Source: CAYGLF01 sp964350945
GTDB lineage: Bacteria > Chlamydiota > Chlamydiia > Chlamydiales > JAAZZY01
Assembly: GCA_964350945.1 (NCBI GenBank)
Contig: CAYGLF010000008.1
Span: 1 to 64,000, forward strand
Direction: 5' to 3'
DNA length: 64,000 bases
Below the pieces are notes generated by a model. That model was not told where the DNA came from. It was given only the letters and a program-made list of their open reading frames with translations, and searched no databases. Numbering within the stretch: the stretch's first letter is position 1; the number at the start of each line of letters is the position of its first letter. This document shows, in pieces, positions 1-8,348 of this stretch. The translations under genes and the position numbers were made by a program.

Positions 1-301
1 TCTGAGACTGTCGTTAATCCTGTGTAGGTATTCGTTCCTGATAAAGTCAAGTTTCCAGCACCTAGTTTGGTGAACTGCCCACCAGTAGTGACATCAGTAA
101 TGTTTCCACTGAAAAAATTGCTGGCAGCTTCGCTAAGCGCAAAGGTCGCCCCACTCGCAATCGTCACGTTATTAGTAAGGGGAATGCTGGTCCCTGCAGT
201 AGCGGTTAAAGTGCCTTCTGAGACTGTCGTTAATCCTGTGTAGGTATTCGTTCCTGATAAAGTCAAGTTTCCAGCACCTAGTTTGGTGAACTGCCCACCA
301 G
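1..301. repeat. Direct repeat, 85 bp identical, period 216 bp
   Basis: Bases 1-85 and 217-301 are identical; the flanking 130 bases are only partly similar. The period of 216 bp is 72 codons, so gain or loss of a unit keeps the reading frame of the autotransporter gene. More copies may lie beyond the left edge. Confidence 0.9.
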
Positions 302-1124
302 CTGTGGCATCAATGATGTTTCCACTATAAGTTCCGTCTACAGCCTGGTCAAAGATCATAGTCGTTCCTCCAGTAATAGAAATCCCTCCAGCAGATGGAA
401 TCGAGGTTGTGTTTCCCGTTAAGTCTCCGACTAAAACTTGCGTACCTCCGGTATAGGTGTTAGCACCTGTAAGCACAGCTCCTGCTAAGTTCCCCTGAAC
501 AATTCCAGCACCTGCAATTGGAGGATTAAAGGTCGCCTGCAAGTCCATGGTAGATCCGGCTTCTAAAGTGATATTTCCTGTAGTTCCTGCTTCGGGGGTT
601 ATATCTCCAGTAATTTTATAAATAGCATTGCTTGAAAAAGTAAGATCTGTTGCACCATAGATGCTAATGCTACCTACCTCTAAAGTACCAGGCCCAGTAA
701 CTGTATTGCTTGACATCCTAAAAACTGCATTAGCGTCGGTTATGCTGAGTAATCCACTGGCAGCTATAGAAATAGCATCTGGAAATAGATAGATATCACC
801 GATAGTGACTGTTTCAGTTCCTGTAATAGTTAGTGTATTAGGAAATAGGTGGTTTTGTCTGTCTCCTCCATCTATAAAGGTGGCCCCTCCAGAGACAGTC
901 AGGCCAGTGATATCAACTTCCACATCCAAAACGGCTGAATTCGCAGACCCAAAATCAGTAAAAGTAACGGTGTCAGTTGCAGTGGGAACAGCTCCTCCCA
1001 CCCAGCTACTGGTGTCGCTCCAATTGGCATTATCAGCTCCCTGCCAGGTTATATTAGCACAAAATAACCCCTGGCAAGCTAGCAAAAAAAAGAGAGTCAA
1101 AAATTTTGTTTTTTTCAAAGACAT
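1..1124 (-). CDS. Autotransporter-type surface protein, N-terminal part (runs off left edge)
   Basis: This is an open frame of about 374 codons from an ATG at 1124 to the window edge; the C-terminus is missing. Residues 1-23 form a signal peptide, probably cut after FCA, although an LLAC lipobox-like tetrad also occurs. The mature part is rich in G, T, S and N and is built of beta-strand repeats of the autotransporter-associated type (FTKLGAGNLTLSG, then TNTYTGLTTV). Two adjacent repeats of 72 residues share an identical 85-bp core. The mature N-terminus (ITWQGADNANW) resembles that of the complete autotransporter at 27479-30019, so the missing end is probably a beta-barrel. No clear FxxN/GGAI periodicity of chlamydial Pmp proteins was seen. 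Surface exposure and host contact are inferred. Confidence 0.8.
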   Translation of the reverse strand, partial: MSLKKTKFLTLFFLLACQGLFCANITWQGADNANWSDTSSWVGGAVPTATDTVTFTDFGSANSAVLDVEVDITGLTVSGGATFIDGGDRQNHLFPNTLTITGTETVTIGDIYLFPDAISIAASGLLSITDANAVFRMSSNTVTGPGTLEVGSISIYGATDLTFSSNAIYKITGDITPEAGTTGNITLEAGSTMDLQATFNPPIAGAGIVQGNLAGAVLTGANTYTGGTQVLVGDLTGNTTSIPSAGGISITGGTTMIFDQAVDGTYSGNIIDATAGGQFTKLGAGNLTLSGTNTYTGLTTVSEGTLTATAGTSIPLTNNVTIASGATFALSEAASNFFSGNITDVTTGGQFTKLGAGNLTLSGTNTYTGLTTVS

Positions 1125-1163
1125 CTAAAATCCTATTGTTTTAATTTTTTAATACTACAACAG

Positions 1164-1192
1164 GAATAACATTGGACATCAAAAAGTGTCAA
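1164..1192 (-). promoter_or_regulatory. Candidate sigma-70-type promoter of the autotransporter gene
   Basis: On the minus strand TTGACA (1187-1192) is followed after exactly 17 bases by TTATTC (1164-1169). The gene starts about 40 bases further on. The -35 box is perfect and the -10 box is moderate. Confidence 0.5.
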
Positions 1193-1313
1193 CTATTCCT
1201 TTTAAAGAATTTTCATCCCAAATTTTTTTCAAAGAATTCTGCGTGCAATTTATAAAGTCTTAACATTCCTTAGCTACAATCAGACCATTTAATTACTTTA
1301 GAACTTGGAGCCC

Positions 1314-2561
1314 ATGAGCATACCTGTTATAAATGAAAATACTTTCCCCAAACTTTCTCCAACCCCAGAGCTCGAAAAACCGCAAAAACCAGCCCCTTCC
1401 TCCAGTGGCTCGATTTTCGCGTATTATGTTGGAAGACTTTTAATAGTCGGCGGTGGAGCGTATGTTGCAAGCCACATTCTATATCAGACAGTTCTCTCTC
1501 CATCGGTCAATCCAAACTTAGTTTCAAATGCTCTTTTTTCAGGTCAAGATAGGGATTGTGAATCGCGACTTCACATGCTTCAAACTCGTTTTTTCAATCA
1601 CTATGAAGATACAAAACGCTATTGGCCTCTTGGTGGCGCAGCAATTGCTTACTTAAAAGAAGATAACTTTAAAGCTTTCCAGTGCCTTAAAGGTAGTCCT
1701 AGTTGGCCTCCAGAAACTATGGGATGGTATAAATCTGATAGAAATGAACACTTTAAAATAGCTTTAGAAATCATTGATCAAAATCCCAAGCAAAAGCACA
1801 CCTCTGATTTTATAAAACACTTTCTCAGAGAAGGAATGAAAGTTGAAACAAACTATGGCTGGCCTGGGGTGGATGCTTTAGATATTGCCATAAAAATTAA
1901 AGACAAAAAGCTAGTGCAGGTTCTATTAGAAAAGGGAGCTTCCGTTGCTAGTTACAGCAAGAACGCACTACATACATTAGCGTCTAAGCACTTTGATAAA
2001 ACCAGCTCCTCCTTTGAGGACTGCCAGGTCGATTTAAAAATGCTCGCTCAAATGCTTAAATCAAAACAATGTAACGAGAAGTCTGCGAAAGCAACTGCTA
2101 ACAAATTATTTCCGCATGATTATATCAAAGTAAACACGATCAATTCTTGTCAAAAAGCGTCATATGTCTATATGGATAAAATAAAATGCTGGCAACCTAC
2201 AAAGAGTGCTGAAAAATTTTTAGCTTCTTTAAATAGACCAAGACGAAGGCAAGAAGAAACGTATCGATCAAAGACAGACTCTCATCAACAAAAATTCAAT
2301 AGCTTTTATAACGAGCGGAAAAAGCGCCGCGCCCAAATTAAAGACAATAAGCCCACCATCAGGTCAAGCTGTGAATTACTCAAGTTCTCGTCTTCGACCC
2401 CAAAAAAGAAAATTAAATCAGTCTGCAGGAAAGAAATTTTTAAAAGACACCCCGACCACACCAAAATGAAAGGAGACACAAAATTTCAAAATTACTATGA
2501 AGCGTGCGATCTCTTGAAAAAAAACAAGGGCGACTACCCCTGCAAGAAAAGCTTTTTTTAA
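1314..2561 (+). CDS. Membrane-anchored protein with ankyrin-like and C-terminal J-domain-like segments
   Basis: This gene encodes a protein of about 415 residues with no known name. A Pro-rich head is followed by one probable membrane segment (VGRLLIVGGGAYVASHI, about residues 40-60). A stretch near residues 175-220 reads like an ankyrin repeat (ALDIAIKIKDKKLVQVLLEKGA). A basic Lys/Arg-rich region follows, and the last 60 residues resemble a divergent J domain. In that part KKIKSVCRKEIFKRHPD carries the HPD tripeptide that stimulates Hsp70, followed by a helix FQNYYEACDLLKK. The first ATG at 1314 is chosen, with GGAG at 1307-1310; an in-frame TTG at 1305 is also possible. The ATG lies 190 bp from the divergent autotransporter. 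A host-directed or DnaK-linked role is inference. Confidence 0.6.
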   Translation: MSIPVINENTFPKLSPTPELEKPQKPAPSSSGSIFAYYVGRLLIVGGGAYVASHILYQTVLSPSVNPNLVSNALFSGQDRDCESRLHMLQTRFFNHYEDTKRYWPLGGAAIAYLKEDNFKAFQCLKGSPSWPPETMGWYKSDRNEHFKIALEIIDQNPKQKHTSDFIKHFLREGMKVETNYGWPGVDALDIAIKIKDKKLVQVLLEKGASVASYSKNALHTLASKHFDKTSSSFEDCQVDLKMLAQMLKSKQCNEKSAKATANKLFPHDYIKVNTINSCQKASYVYMDKIKCWQPTKSAEKFLASLNRPRRRQEETYRSKTDSHQQKFNSFYNERKKRRAQIKDNKPTIRSSCELLKFSSSTPKKKIKSVCRKEIFKRHPDHTKMKGDTKFQNYYEACDLLKKNKGDYPCKKSFF

Positions 2562-2589
2562 ACCCATAAGTAGATTTTATATAAAAAGC

Positions 2590-3081
2590 TTATATCCAGT
2601 GAATGAGCCCATTCCAATCATGACAAAGAGCAAAATGCTGGACTTGCCCTTCATCTCTTTGAATTGTTTCGGCAAACAGTTTTAAATTCTCGGGAGTGAC
2701 ATTGTGGTGGTTAACTTCATCATGAAAACTTTCTAAACAGCCCTGCAAAAGCTCTTTCCAAGCCCTACCATTTTTATTCTTAAGTTTGTGGAAGTTCCCA
2801 CCTTGACCGCTTTGCAAGACGCCTATTAGAAAAGTAAGAGGGTGTAGATGATCTATTTGATCCCCTCTTTTTTTTAGTTCTTTTTTAAGCAGAAGTAATT
2901 TGGGCCAAGATTTGTTGGCTAGTTTATCGACAATAAATTGAATATGGGAAGTTTCATCACCATCTACTGAAACGGAGAAATTGCGAGGCTGCCCTTTCCC
3001 CCAGCTTCCACGCCCCTTTTCAGGCTCCAAATAGAAGTTATAGCCTGATAACTGCGTGCGCTCAAAGATAGCTTGAACCAA
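2590..3081 (-). CDS. Hypothetical protein, 163 residues, TTG start behind tRNA-Leu
   Basis: I do not recognise the family. The product looks like a soluble mixed alpha/beta protein with many charged residues and His clusters (HFALCHDW near the end), without a signal peptide or membrane segment. The start is a TTG at 3079-3081, supported by a good GGGAGG Shine-Dalgarno sequence at about 3087-3092. No ATG lies in frame between it and the tRNA. The gene begins 18 bases after the mature 3' end of tRNA-Leu with no terminator between, so both are probably on one transcript. It converges on the J-domain-like gene with a gap of 28 bases. Confidence 0.6.
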   Translation of the reverse strand: MVQAIFERTQLSGYNFYLEPEKGRGSWGKGQPRNFSVSVDGDETSHIQFIVDKLANKSWPKLLLLKKELKKRGDQIDHLHPLTFLIGVLQSGQGGNFHKLKNKNGRAWKELLQGCLESFHDEVNHHNVTPENLKLFAETIQRDEGQVQHFALCHDWNGLIHWI

Positions 3082-3098
3082 AACGGCCTCCCGGGAAA

Positions 3099-3181
3099 TG
3101 TCGATGACTGGACTCGAACCAGCACCTTATTGCTAAGAGTAGAGTTTGAGTCTACCGCGTCTACCATTCCGCCACATCGAC
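3099..3181 (-). tRNA. tRNA-Leu(CAA)
   Basis: This is an 83-base cloverleaf. The acceptor stem GTCGATG pairs with CATCGAC, the discriminator is A, and the T-arm is GGTTCGAGTCC. The anticodon loop CTCAAAC gives anticodon CAA (reads TTG). The long variable arm is typical of class II leucine tRNAs. CCA is not encoded. Confidence 0.95.
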
Positions 3182-3249
3182 TTATTATTAGCGAGGCGGT
3201 ATTGTAACGTAAAGTGATGTATTGCTCAAGCAAGAAAGTGTTTGGCCAA

Positions 3250-4056
3250 TCAATCGTCGAGTGCCGGTTCTCCTTCAGCCTCTTTAAAATCAGAGGTGAA
3301 CCCTAGGTCCTGCTCTAAAATCTCTTCAGCAAGCTGAAGATAATCTTGAGCCCCATGGCTCTTAGGATCATAAGCAGTGATAGGCGCTAAGTGTAAAGAA
3401 GCCTCTGCAAGCCGAATGTTTTCTCTAATAAATGCTTTAAACACCTGACCTTCAAATCGACTTTGAATTTGGGATAGCACTTCTTTAGAGTGATTGTTTC
3501 TAAAGTCAACGCGACAAGGTAAAATTCCTTTAATTTTCAGGTGGGGGTTTAGCCTTGCTTGCACCAATTTAATGGTACTTAAAAGCTGCACCAAACCATG
3601 AAGCGCCATCACACGTGTTTCTACTGGAATTAAGACCTCATCGGCAGCCGTTAAAGCGTTGAGAGAGAGAGTTCCTAGATTGGGCGGACAGTCCATAATC
3701 ACATAGTCAAACTCTTCATCAATCTCTTTGAATTTATCGCGTAATATTAGCTCTGCTCCAACCTCTGTTGCCAAAGACTTTTCAACTTTCACCAAGATGG
3801 GAGCTGCCGGGATAATTGCTAGATTCTCATATTTTGTTTGTAAAAGAGTCTCTTGCATCGGCTTATTCTCCAAGAATAAATCTAAAAGAGCTTGTCCTTG
3901 TTTTTTAAAGCCAAACCAAAAAGATGAAGATGCTTGAGGGTCTAAATCAATCAGCAGTACTTTTTTGCCCAGGTTGGCAAGTGATGCTGCCAGGTTTACT
4001 GAAGTCGTTGTTTTGCCTGTCCCCCCTTTTTGGTTGACAATCGCGATTCTTTTCAT
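3250..4056 (-). CDS. parA: ParA/Soj-family partition ATPase
   Basis: The gene encodes a 268-residue P-loop ATPase of the ParA/MinD superfamily, the class that segregates chromosomes or plasmids or positions protein complexes. The deviant Walker A motif is at residues 10-16 (KGGTGKT), Walker A' reads [12 protein letters not shown], and Walker B reads YVIMDCPP. There is no N-terminal DNA-binding domain, so it is the short chromosomal/Soj type. The ATG at 4056 is used; a TTG two codons upstream is less likely. No parB lies beside it, and the neighbours are a tRNA/hypothetical unit and an M15-type lipoprotein. The partner, if any, must be encoded elsewhere. Chlamydia genomes carry a similar stand-alone ParA (from memory). 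Confidence 0.93.
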   Translation of the reverse strand: MKRIAIVNQKGGTGKTTTSVNLAASLANLGKKVLLIDLDPQASSSFWFGFKKQGQALLDLFLENKPMQETLLQTKYENLAIIPAAPILVKVEKSLATEVGAELILRDKFKEIDEEFDYVIMDCPPNLGTLSLNALTAADEVLIPVETRVMALHGLVQLLSTIKLVQARLNPHLKIKGILPCRVDFRNNHSKEVLSQIQSRFEGQVFKAFIRENIRLAEASLHLAPITAYDPKSHGAQDYLQLAEEILEQDLGFTSDFKEAEGEPALDD

Positions 4057-4131
4057 ATCCAAGTCCTATCTTTTGTACGAGATTGGCCTACATATACCGC
4101 TTTAGATCTTTTAGGGCAAAGGGATAATGAA

Positions 4132-4974
4132 CTAGTAGCGTAGATAGTTATAAAAAGCTTGCCGCCAAGTATAAGTTACTGGCTCTTGCTTTTGTAAATC
4201 TCGTCTGACCTGAATACTTAGGTAGGGAAATGGGTGGGTATTATCTTTGTCTCTTCCCTCATCTGACTTGTAGAGTTTGATAAAAACTTCTTTATTAAAC
4301 CAAGGAGGGGTGGTGACATTGAGGTCTTTTTTAGTGTATCTTGAAAAAGCACTCAACCCTTCTTGGCTTTCAAATGCCGGCATTTGATAGTACTGCATCA
4401 GAGTCTCAATCACTTTTAAGGGATTTTTCTCATACCCCTCGACATAGAAATCCACCTCCGCAGCAATGGTATGTTTGGAGGTCGCATTATAGCTTGAAGG
4501 ATCGCTATAGCGGTTGTGCTGGGGGCAGCGATGACCACAGGTAATCACCACTCTTGCGTCCAAAGTCTTCTGAACATAGTTCAGCAGATCAATTAAAATG
4601 GGATATACAAATTCTCGGCTTTCACAAAGAGAGAGCGAGTGACGAGCACCTCCTCCACAATCAAAAAGCCGCTCTTCACCAAAAAGATAGGACGGATTTT
4701 CACTGCTCCCCTTACAGCGGAAAAATTCTTTAGTGATAAAAGGATATTTCTCATAGTGGCTATACTCCCATGGGTAATCTTTAGGCTCTGCTCGCTGGAG
4801 CGGAGGAAGCTCAGTAACCGGATCGCTTGACTGCCGCCTAATTTTTTGAGTCACCAAGTTATTCAACTTAATTTTTTGATATTCCGTTTTCTGTAAGTTC
4901 CCTTTGCAACTCCCCATCACCAAGAGCAGGGCACTACAAACCACAAATCGCTGGAATAAAAAAATCTGTTTCAT
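4132..4974 (-). CDS. Peptidase M15-like lipoprotein
   Basis: The gene encodes 280 residues. A lipoprotein signal ends in MGSC, giving lipidated Cys23. The middle carries an M15-type (D-Ala-D-Ala carboxypeptidase-like) signature: a Thr-Cys-Gly-His segment at 145-148, then SKHTIAAEVDF with His168 and Asp175 spaced as H-x6-D like the zinc ligands of the family. His247 (NTHPFPY) is a candidate third ligand. A role in trimming peptidoglycan stem peptides in the periplasm fits the minimal peptidoglycan of chlamydiae, but the exact bond is unknown. The gene lies 75 bases downstream of parA on the same strand and may be cotranscribed with it. Confidence 0.65.
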   Translation of the reverse strand: MKQIFLFQRFVVCSALLLVMGSCKGNLQKTEYQKIKLNNLVTQKIRRQSSDPVTELPPLQRAEPKDYPWEYSHYEKYPFITKEFFRCKGSSENPSYLFGEERLFDCGGGARHSLSLCESREFVYPILIDLLNYVQKTLDARVVITCGHRCPQHNRYSDPSSYNATSKHTIAAEVDFYVEGYEKNPLKVIETLMQYYQMPAFESQEGLSAFSRYTKKDLNVTTPPWFNKEVFIKLYKSDEGRDKDNTHPFPYLSIQVRRDLQKQEPVTYTWRQAFYNYLRY

Positions 4975-5062
4975 GAGCTTTATTTTTTACCTTGAGAGTC
5001 AACCTTGATTTTGTGTAGTATTTAGGGCTTTTGAAAACCTCAACACCAAAAAAGAACATCAT

Positions 5063-5761
5063 ATGGACTGGATAAATGAATTTCAACTTTTCTTGTTAGA
5101 CTTCGATGGTCTGCTTGTTAATACAGAGAGCCTCCACTACCAAGCTTATATTCGGATGTGCCAACAGCGGGGCCATCAGCTCAACTGGACTTTTGATCAA
5201 TTTTGTGAGGCTGCTCACTATGACTCTAAACTTTTGCGCATCAAGCTGCAAGAAGCTCTCCCCGAACTTTTTGTTCAAGAGCCGGACTGGTCAACTCTCT
5301 ATACAGAGAAGAAAAAACTGTACCTGCAAATTTTAGGAGAGAAAAAAATTGAATTGATGCCAGGTGCAGAAAAATTTTTAACTGCTTTAAAAGAAAACGG
5401 CATCAAGCGTGTGGTTGTCACCCACTCACCCATTGAACAAGTTCAATATATTCGCGACCAACACCCTGTTTTGCAAACGATCAAGCATTGGATCACTCGC
5501 GAGGACTACGAGCTGTCAAAGCCTCACCCTGAACCCTACCTAACCGCCATTGATCGCCACAGTAGTAAGGGGGATAAAATCATTGGATTTGAAGACTCTC
5601 CTAGAGGAATTGCTGCCCTTTTAGGAACGAGTGCAAAAGCAGTTTTGATTAATCCATCAGTCCCTAAAAAGATTGAGCCATTGATCAGTGATCGTAAAAT
5701 AGCTCACTTTGGGTCTATTGCAGACATCACTAAAGAAAAGCTACTCGAAGAGGAAGTTTAA
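5063..5761 (+). CDS. HAD-superfamily phosphatase (subfamily IA)
   Basis: This is a 232-residue haloacid-dehalogenase-type hydrolase, similar to phosphoglycolate phosphatase and beta-phosphoglucomutase. Motif I is LLDFDGLLVNTE with nucleophile Asp13 and acid Asp15. A helical cap follows to about residue 90. Motif II is VVVTHS, motif III contains the Lys of SKPHPEP, and motif IV is IIGFEDSPRGI. The substrate cannot be read from the sequence. Its last 21 bases overlap the convergent end of gshF. A related phosphatase sits near truA in Chlamydia (from memory), so it may belong to the conserved block that follows. Confidence 0.85.
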   Translation: MDWINEFQLFLLDFDGLLVNTESLHYQAYIRMCQQRGHQLNWTFDQFCEAAHYDSKLLRIKLQEALPELFVQEPDWSTLYTEKKKLYLQILGEKKIELMPGAEKFLTALKENGIKRVVVTHSPIEQVQYIRDQHPVLQTIKHWITREDYELSKPHPEPYLTAIDRHSSKGDKIIGFEDSPRGIAALLGTSAKAVLINPSVPKKIEPLISDRKIAHFGSIADITKEKLLEEEV

Positions 5762-8242
5762 AAGATCTTTCTCAACATACCTTTTCTTTCCACGAGCTGG
5801 GAAGCGGTGGATAAAAAGGGCAGGGTTATGATTGGTTTCAATAATTAAATGATTCAAATCGCTCGGTTTAGATTTTATTTCCTGAATCATCATGTCCACC
5901 CCACATATCTTGGCCCCGCATGCTTGAGCTGCACTCAAGGCTATTTGGCTATAACCTCCATGGACTTTTTCAGTCGCATCCCAAGACTCCCCACCAGTTG
6001 ACACATTACTATTATGCCTTAAAAAGACCTGCTGATTTTTTTTAAGCACGCTCTTTGCATTCAACCCTTGCTTATTGAGGGTGTTTACAACAGTGCCCTT
6101 GACTTCTAAAGGCTTTTGAAATCGCCTCCGGTGCTCATTTTTTTGATTCTTAAGCTTAATCAACTGCAAAATGGAATGCTGACCATCTCCCACAACATAC
6201 GGAGGAACACGGTGCGCGATTGCAACAACTTTAGATCCTATGACTAAAAAGCGATACTCTTTACCTTTGAAAAAAGGCTCCACAAGAATTTGATCTCCCC
6301 TTTTTTCAATCTCTAGAACCGCTTTTCTGAATGTTTTTTTATCTTGAGGCTCCACAAAAGAAATCCCCTCTCCATAGTTCCCACAATTAGGTTTAACTAC
6401 CACATGCTCCTTTTGAAAAAAGGAGTATTTCTCTAGAGCATCCAAAGAGGATTCAAAAAGACGCCCCTTAGGGGCTGTCAGCCCATGTTCCCTCAAAAGG
6501 GTTTGGGTCACAAATTTATTTTCCATTGCCCAGTAACTGACAAAGGTATCGCGTGCTGTTTGGGTGGCTTGCTTGATCATCATGCTATTAGATGCTCCAT
6601 GGATGCGTATAAAGTTGTCCTTGCGATCTAAGATATCGACACGGTAGCCTCTTTTAAAAGCTTCTTGAATCACCATTTGAGTTGATGGCTCCATCTCGCG
6701 GTAACCCGCAAGCTGATCTTCTTCTTTAAGCTCTTGTGTTTCCGTCTGAGCTAGCGATATTTTTGCAAGCTTTTCAAAAGCAGTCTTTTTAGAGCTGCTC
6801 AACGAAGTCTGCATAAAGTACTTTTTAAACTTTTCACCTTTTTTTAAAATAAACTGCTGGTAATCCAGCTTCTCTTTGTTGAAGTCTTGAATCAACTGTG
6901 CTGAAGGAGTTTTCATCACATCATCAACCTTTGCAAGCTGTCTTTTTAGTGATTTTTGATATAAAGGCTTCCCTGTCCCATCTAAGAGTAGAGCAAGCTC
7001 TTTCATCTCATGGATTATTTCTCCCGCCCACTTTTTAAGAGAAACTAAGGACGCTCCTTTTTTTTGAACCAACTTCAGAGAGGGACTTCTTCCTAAAAGA
7101 GCCACTTGATTTTGATTGTGGCAAATAATTTTGGCTTCTCCTGTCAGAATGGGAGGGCTTTTTTTAAACAAACAAAAAATGAAAAAAAGATGCATAAAAT
7201 AAAGCATATCTAGATCTAACCCTAAAGGAATTAGAGGATTAATATCGATATTACGAACTTCAAAGTACCCAACTCCCTCTTCTAAAGCTTCTAGAGGCCT
7301 TTTTGAAATATGGCTAAAAGGCTTGGGCCGTATTCTTGAGTAATGCTCGGCTTCAATTTGTAATACATTTGTATTCATCTGTATCTGCTTTCCATTTTCC
7401 ATAACCCCTATTTTTTCAAAGCAAGGATGAGAGGTAGTGAGCGCCTTTTTTAAATCGCGGCGGTAGGCATCTAATGAGTTGAGAGAAATTACTCTTTGAG
7501 ATTGAATTTTACTAAAGTAGCCCAAATGGCTCATGCGGAGGGAAGTGGCATCAGGAGCAATGAAGGTGCTCAAACCCATTTTTTTTAAGTGAGGGTCACT
7601 CTTTGTAAAGGTGCTTTGATCTCCCAATGGCGAAGCTCCAAACAAATAGCTAATCAACCAGCCCCACCTTAAAAAATTGCGCGAAAGAGCAAGATACATT
7701 TTAGATCTAAAATCTTCCAGGCTCTCTTTAGACTTATAAACCGTTTTGAGATGCTCAAAGAAGGGGTCTTGCAGTGAGAAGCTGTAGTGAATTCCAGAAA
7801 GTAACTGCATCTTCTTGCCATACCTTCTGGCAAGGCCTTCTCTATAAAGTTCTTTTTCGTATGCTTCTTGCGTTAGCCCAAATTGAGCTAGGTCCACCTC
7901 TTGTTCATTTAGAATCTCACAAGGCATGCTTGAAGGCCACAAAAGCTCGCTACCCAATTGCTGATACACATAATGATGGATGTCTGTAAGCTGCTCTAAA
8001 GCATGCTCAATATGTGCAAAAGGTTGCGTGATAAATTCAAGTTGCGCATTTGCAAAATCGAGACTTATATGCGGGTGGTTTAATGCAGAACCCAATGCTT
8101 GTGGATGCCCTTTTTTTGAGAGTTGTCCCCTTGGGTCCACTCGCAAATTTTCCTTTTCAAGACCGTGCAGCGTTTTTTTTAATAATGAGGCATGCTTACC
8201 GCTAAACTGATGAAGTAGCTGACTATATAACGGGGAATTCAT
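5741..8242 (-). CDS. gshF: Bifunctional glutamate-cysteine ligase / glutathione synthetase
   Basis: This 833-residue fusion should make glutathione in two ATP-dependent steps, joining Glu to Cys and then adding Gly. The N-terminal half is GshA-like (GLEKENLRV near residue 28, plus a FEVRNIDINPL segment). The C-terminal part from about residue 560 is an ATP-grasp ligase, with VVKPNCGNYGEG as nucleotide loop, then LVEPFFKGKEYRFLV, and a metal/substrate segment near the end (IETNHNPAL). GshF proteins are usually about 750 residues, so this one is somewhat long. The ATG at 8242 has only a weak, distant ribosome-binding site (GGAG). It sits between the HAD gene and truA, where Chlamydia has no such gene as far as I recall, so it may be a lineage-specific insertion. 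Confidence 0.9.
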   Translation of the reverse strand: MNSPLYSQLLHQFSGKHASLLKKTLHGLEKENLRVDPRGQLSKKGHPQALGSALNHPHISLDFANAQLEFITQPFAHIEHALEQLTDIHHYVYQQLGSELLWPSSMPCEILNEQEVDLAQFGLTQEAYEKELYREGLARRYGKKMQLLSGIHYSFSLQDPFFEHLKTVYKSKESLEDFRSKMYLALSRNFLRWGWLISYLFGASPLGDQSTFTKSDPHLKKMGLSTFIAPDATSLRMSHLGYFSKIQSQRVISLNSLDAYRRDLKKALTTSHPCFEKIGVMENGKQIQMNTNVLQIEAEHYSRIRPKPFSHISKRPLEALEEGVGYFEVRNIDINPLIPLGLDLDMLYFMHLFFIFCLFKKSPPILTGEAKIICHNQNQVALLGRSPSLKLVQKKGASLVSLKKWAGEIIHEMKELALLLDGTGKPLYQKSLKRQLAKVDDVMKTPSAQLIQDFNKEKLDYQQFILKKGEKFKKYFMQTSLSSSKKTAFEKLAKISLAQTETQELKEEDQLAGYREMEPSTQMVIQEAFKRGYRVDILDRKDNFIRIHGASNSMMIKQATQTARDTFVSYWAMENKFVTQTLLREHGLTAPKGRLFESSLDALEKYSFFQKEHVVVKPNCGNYGEGISFVEPQDKKTFRKAVLEIEKRGDQILVEPFFKGKEYRFLVIGSKVVAIAHRVPPYVVGDGQHSILQLIKLKNQKNEHRRRFQKPLEVKGTVVNTLNKQGLNAKSVLKKNQQVFLRHNSNVSTGGESWDATEKVHGGYSQIALSAAQACGAKICGVDMMIQEIKSKPSDLNHLIIETNHNPALFIHRFPARGKKRYVEKDLLNFLFE

Positions 8243-8348
8243 ATCTCAATTCTATCTCCTAACATAGAGATTTTGACAAAAGGATTTATAAGATGAAGAC
8301 AGATGTTAACCCAAGAAGTTTTTATTTATAAATACAATTTAAAACTCT

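Noticed and set aside
1..301. Direct repeats as a possible CRISPR array
   Set aside because: The unit is 216 bp, the repeats lie within an open autotransporter frame, and there are no regular spacers.
805..1128. Open frame of 107 codons on the plus strand
   Set aside because: It is antisense to the autotransporter, whose signal peptide, promoter and repeats explain the region.
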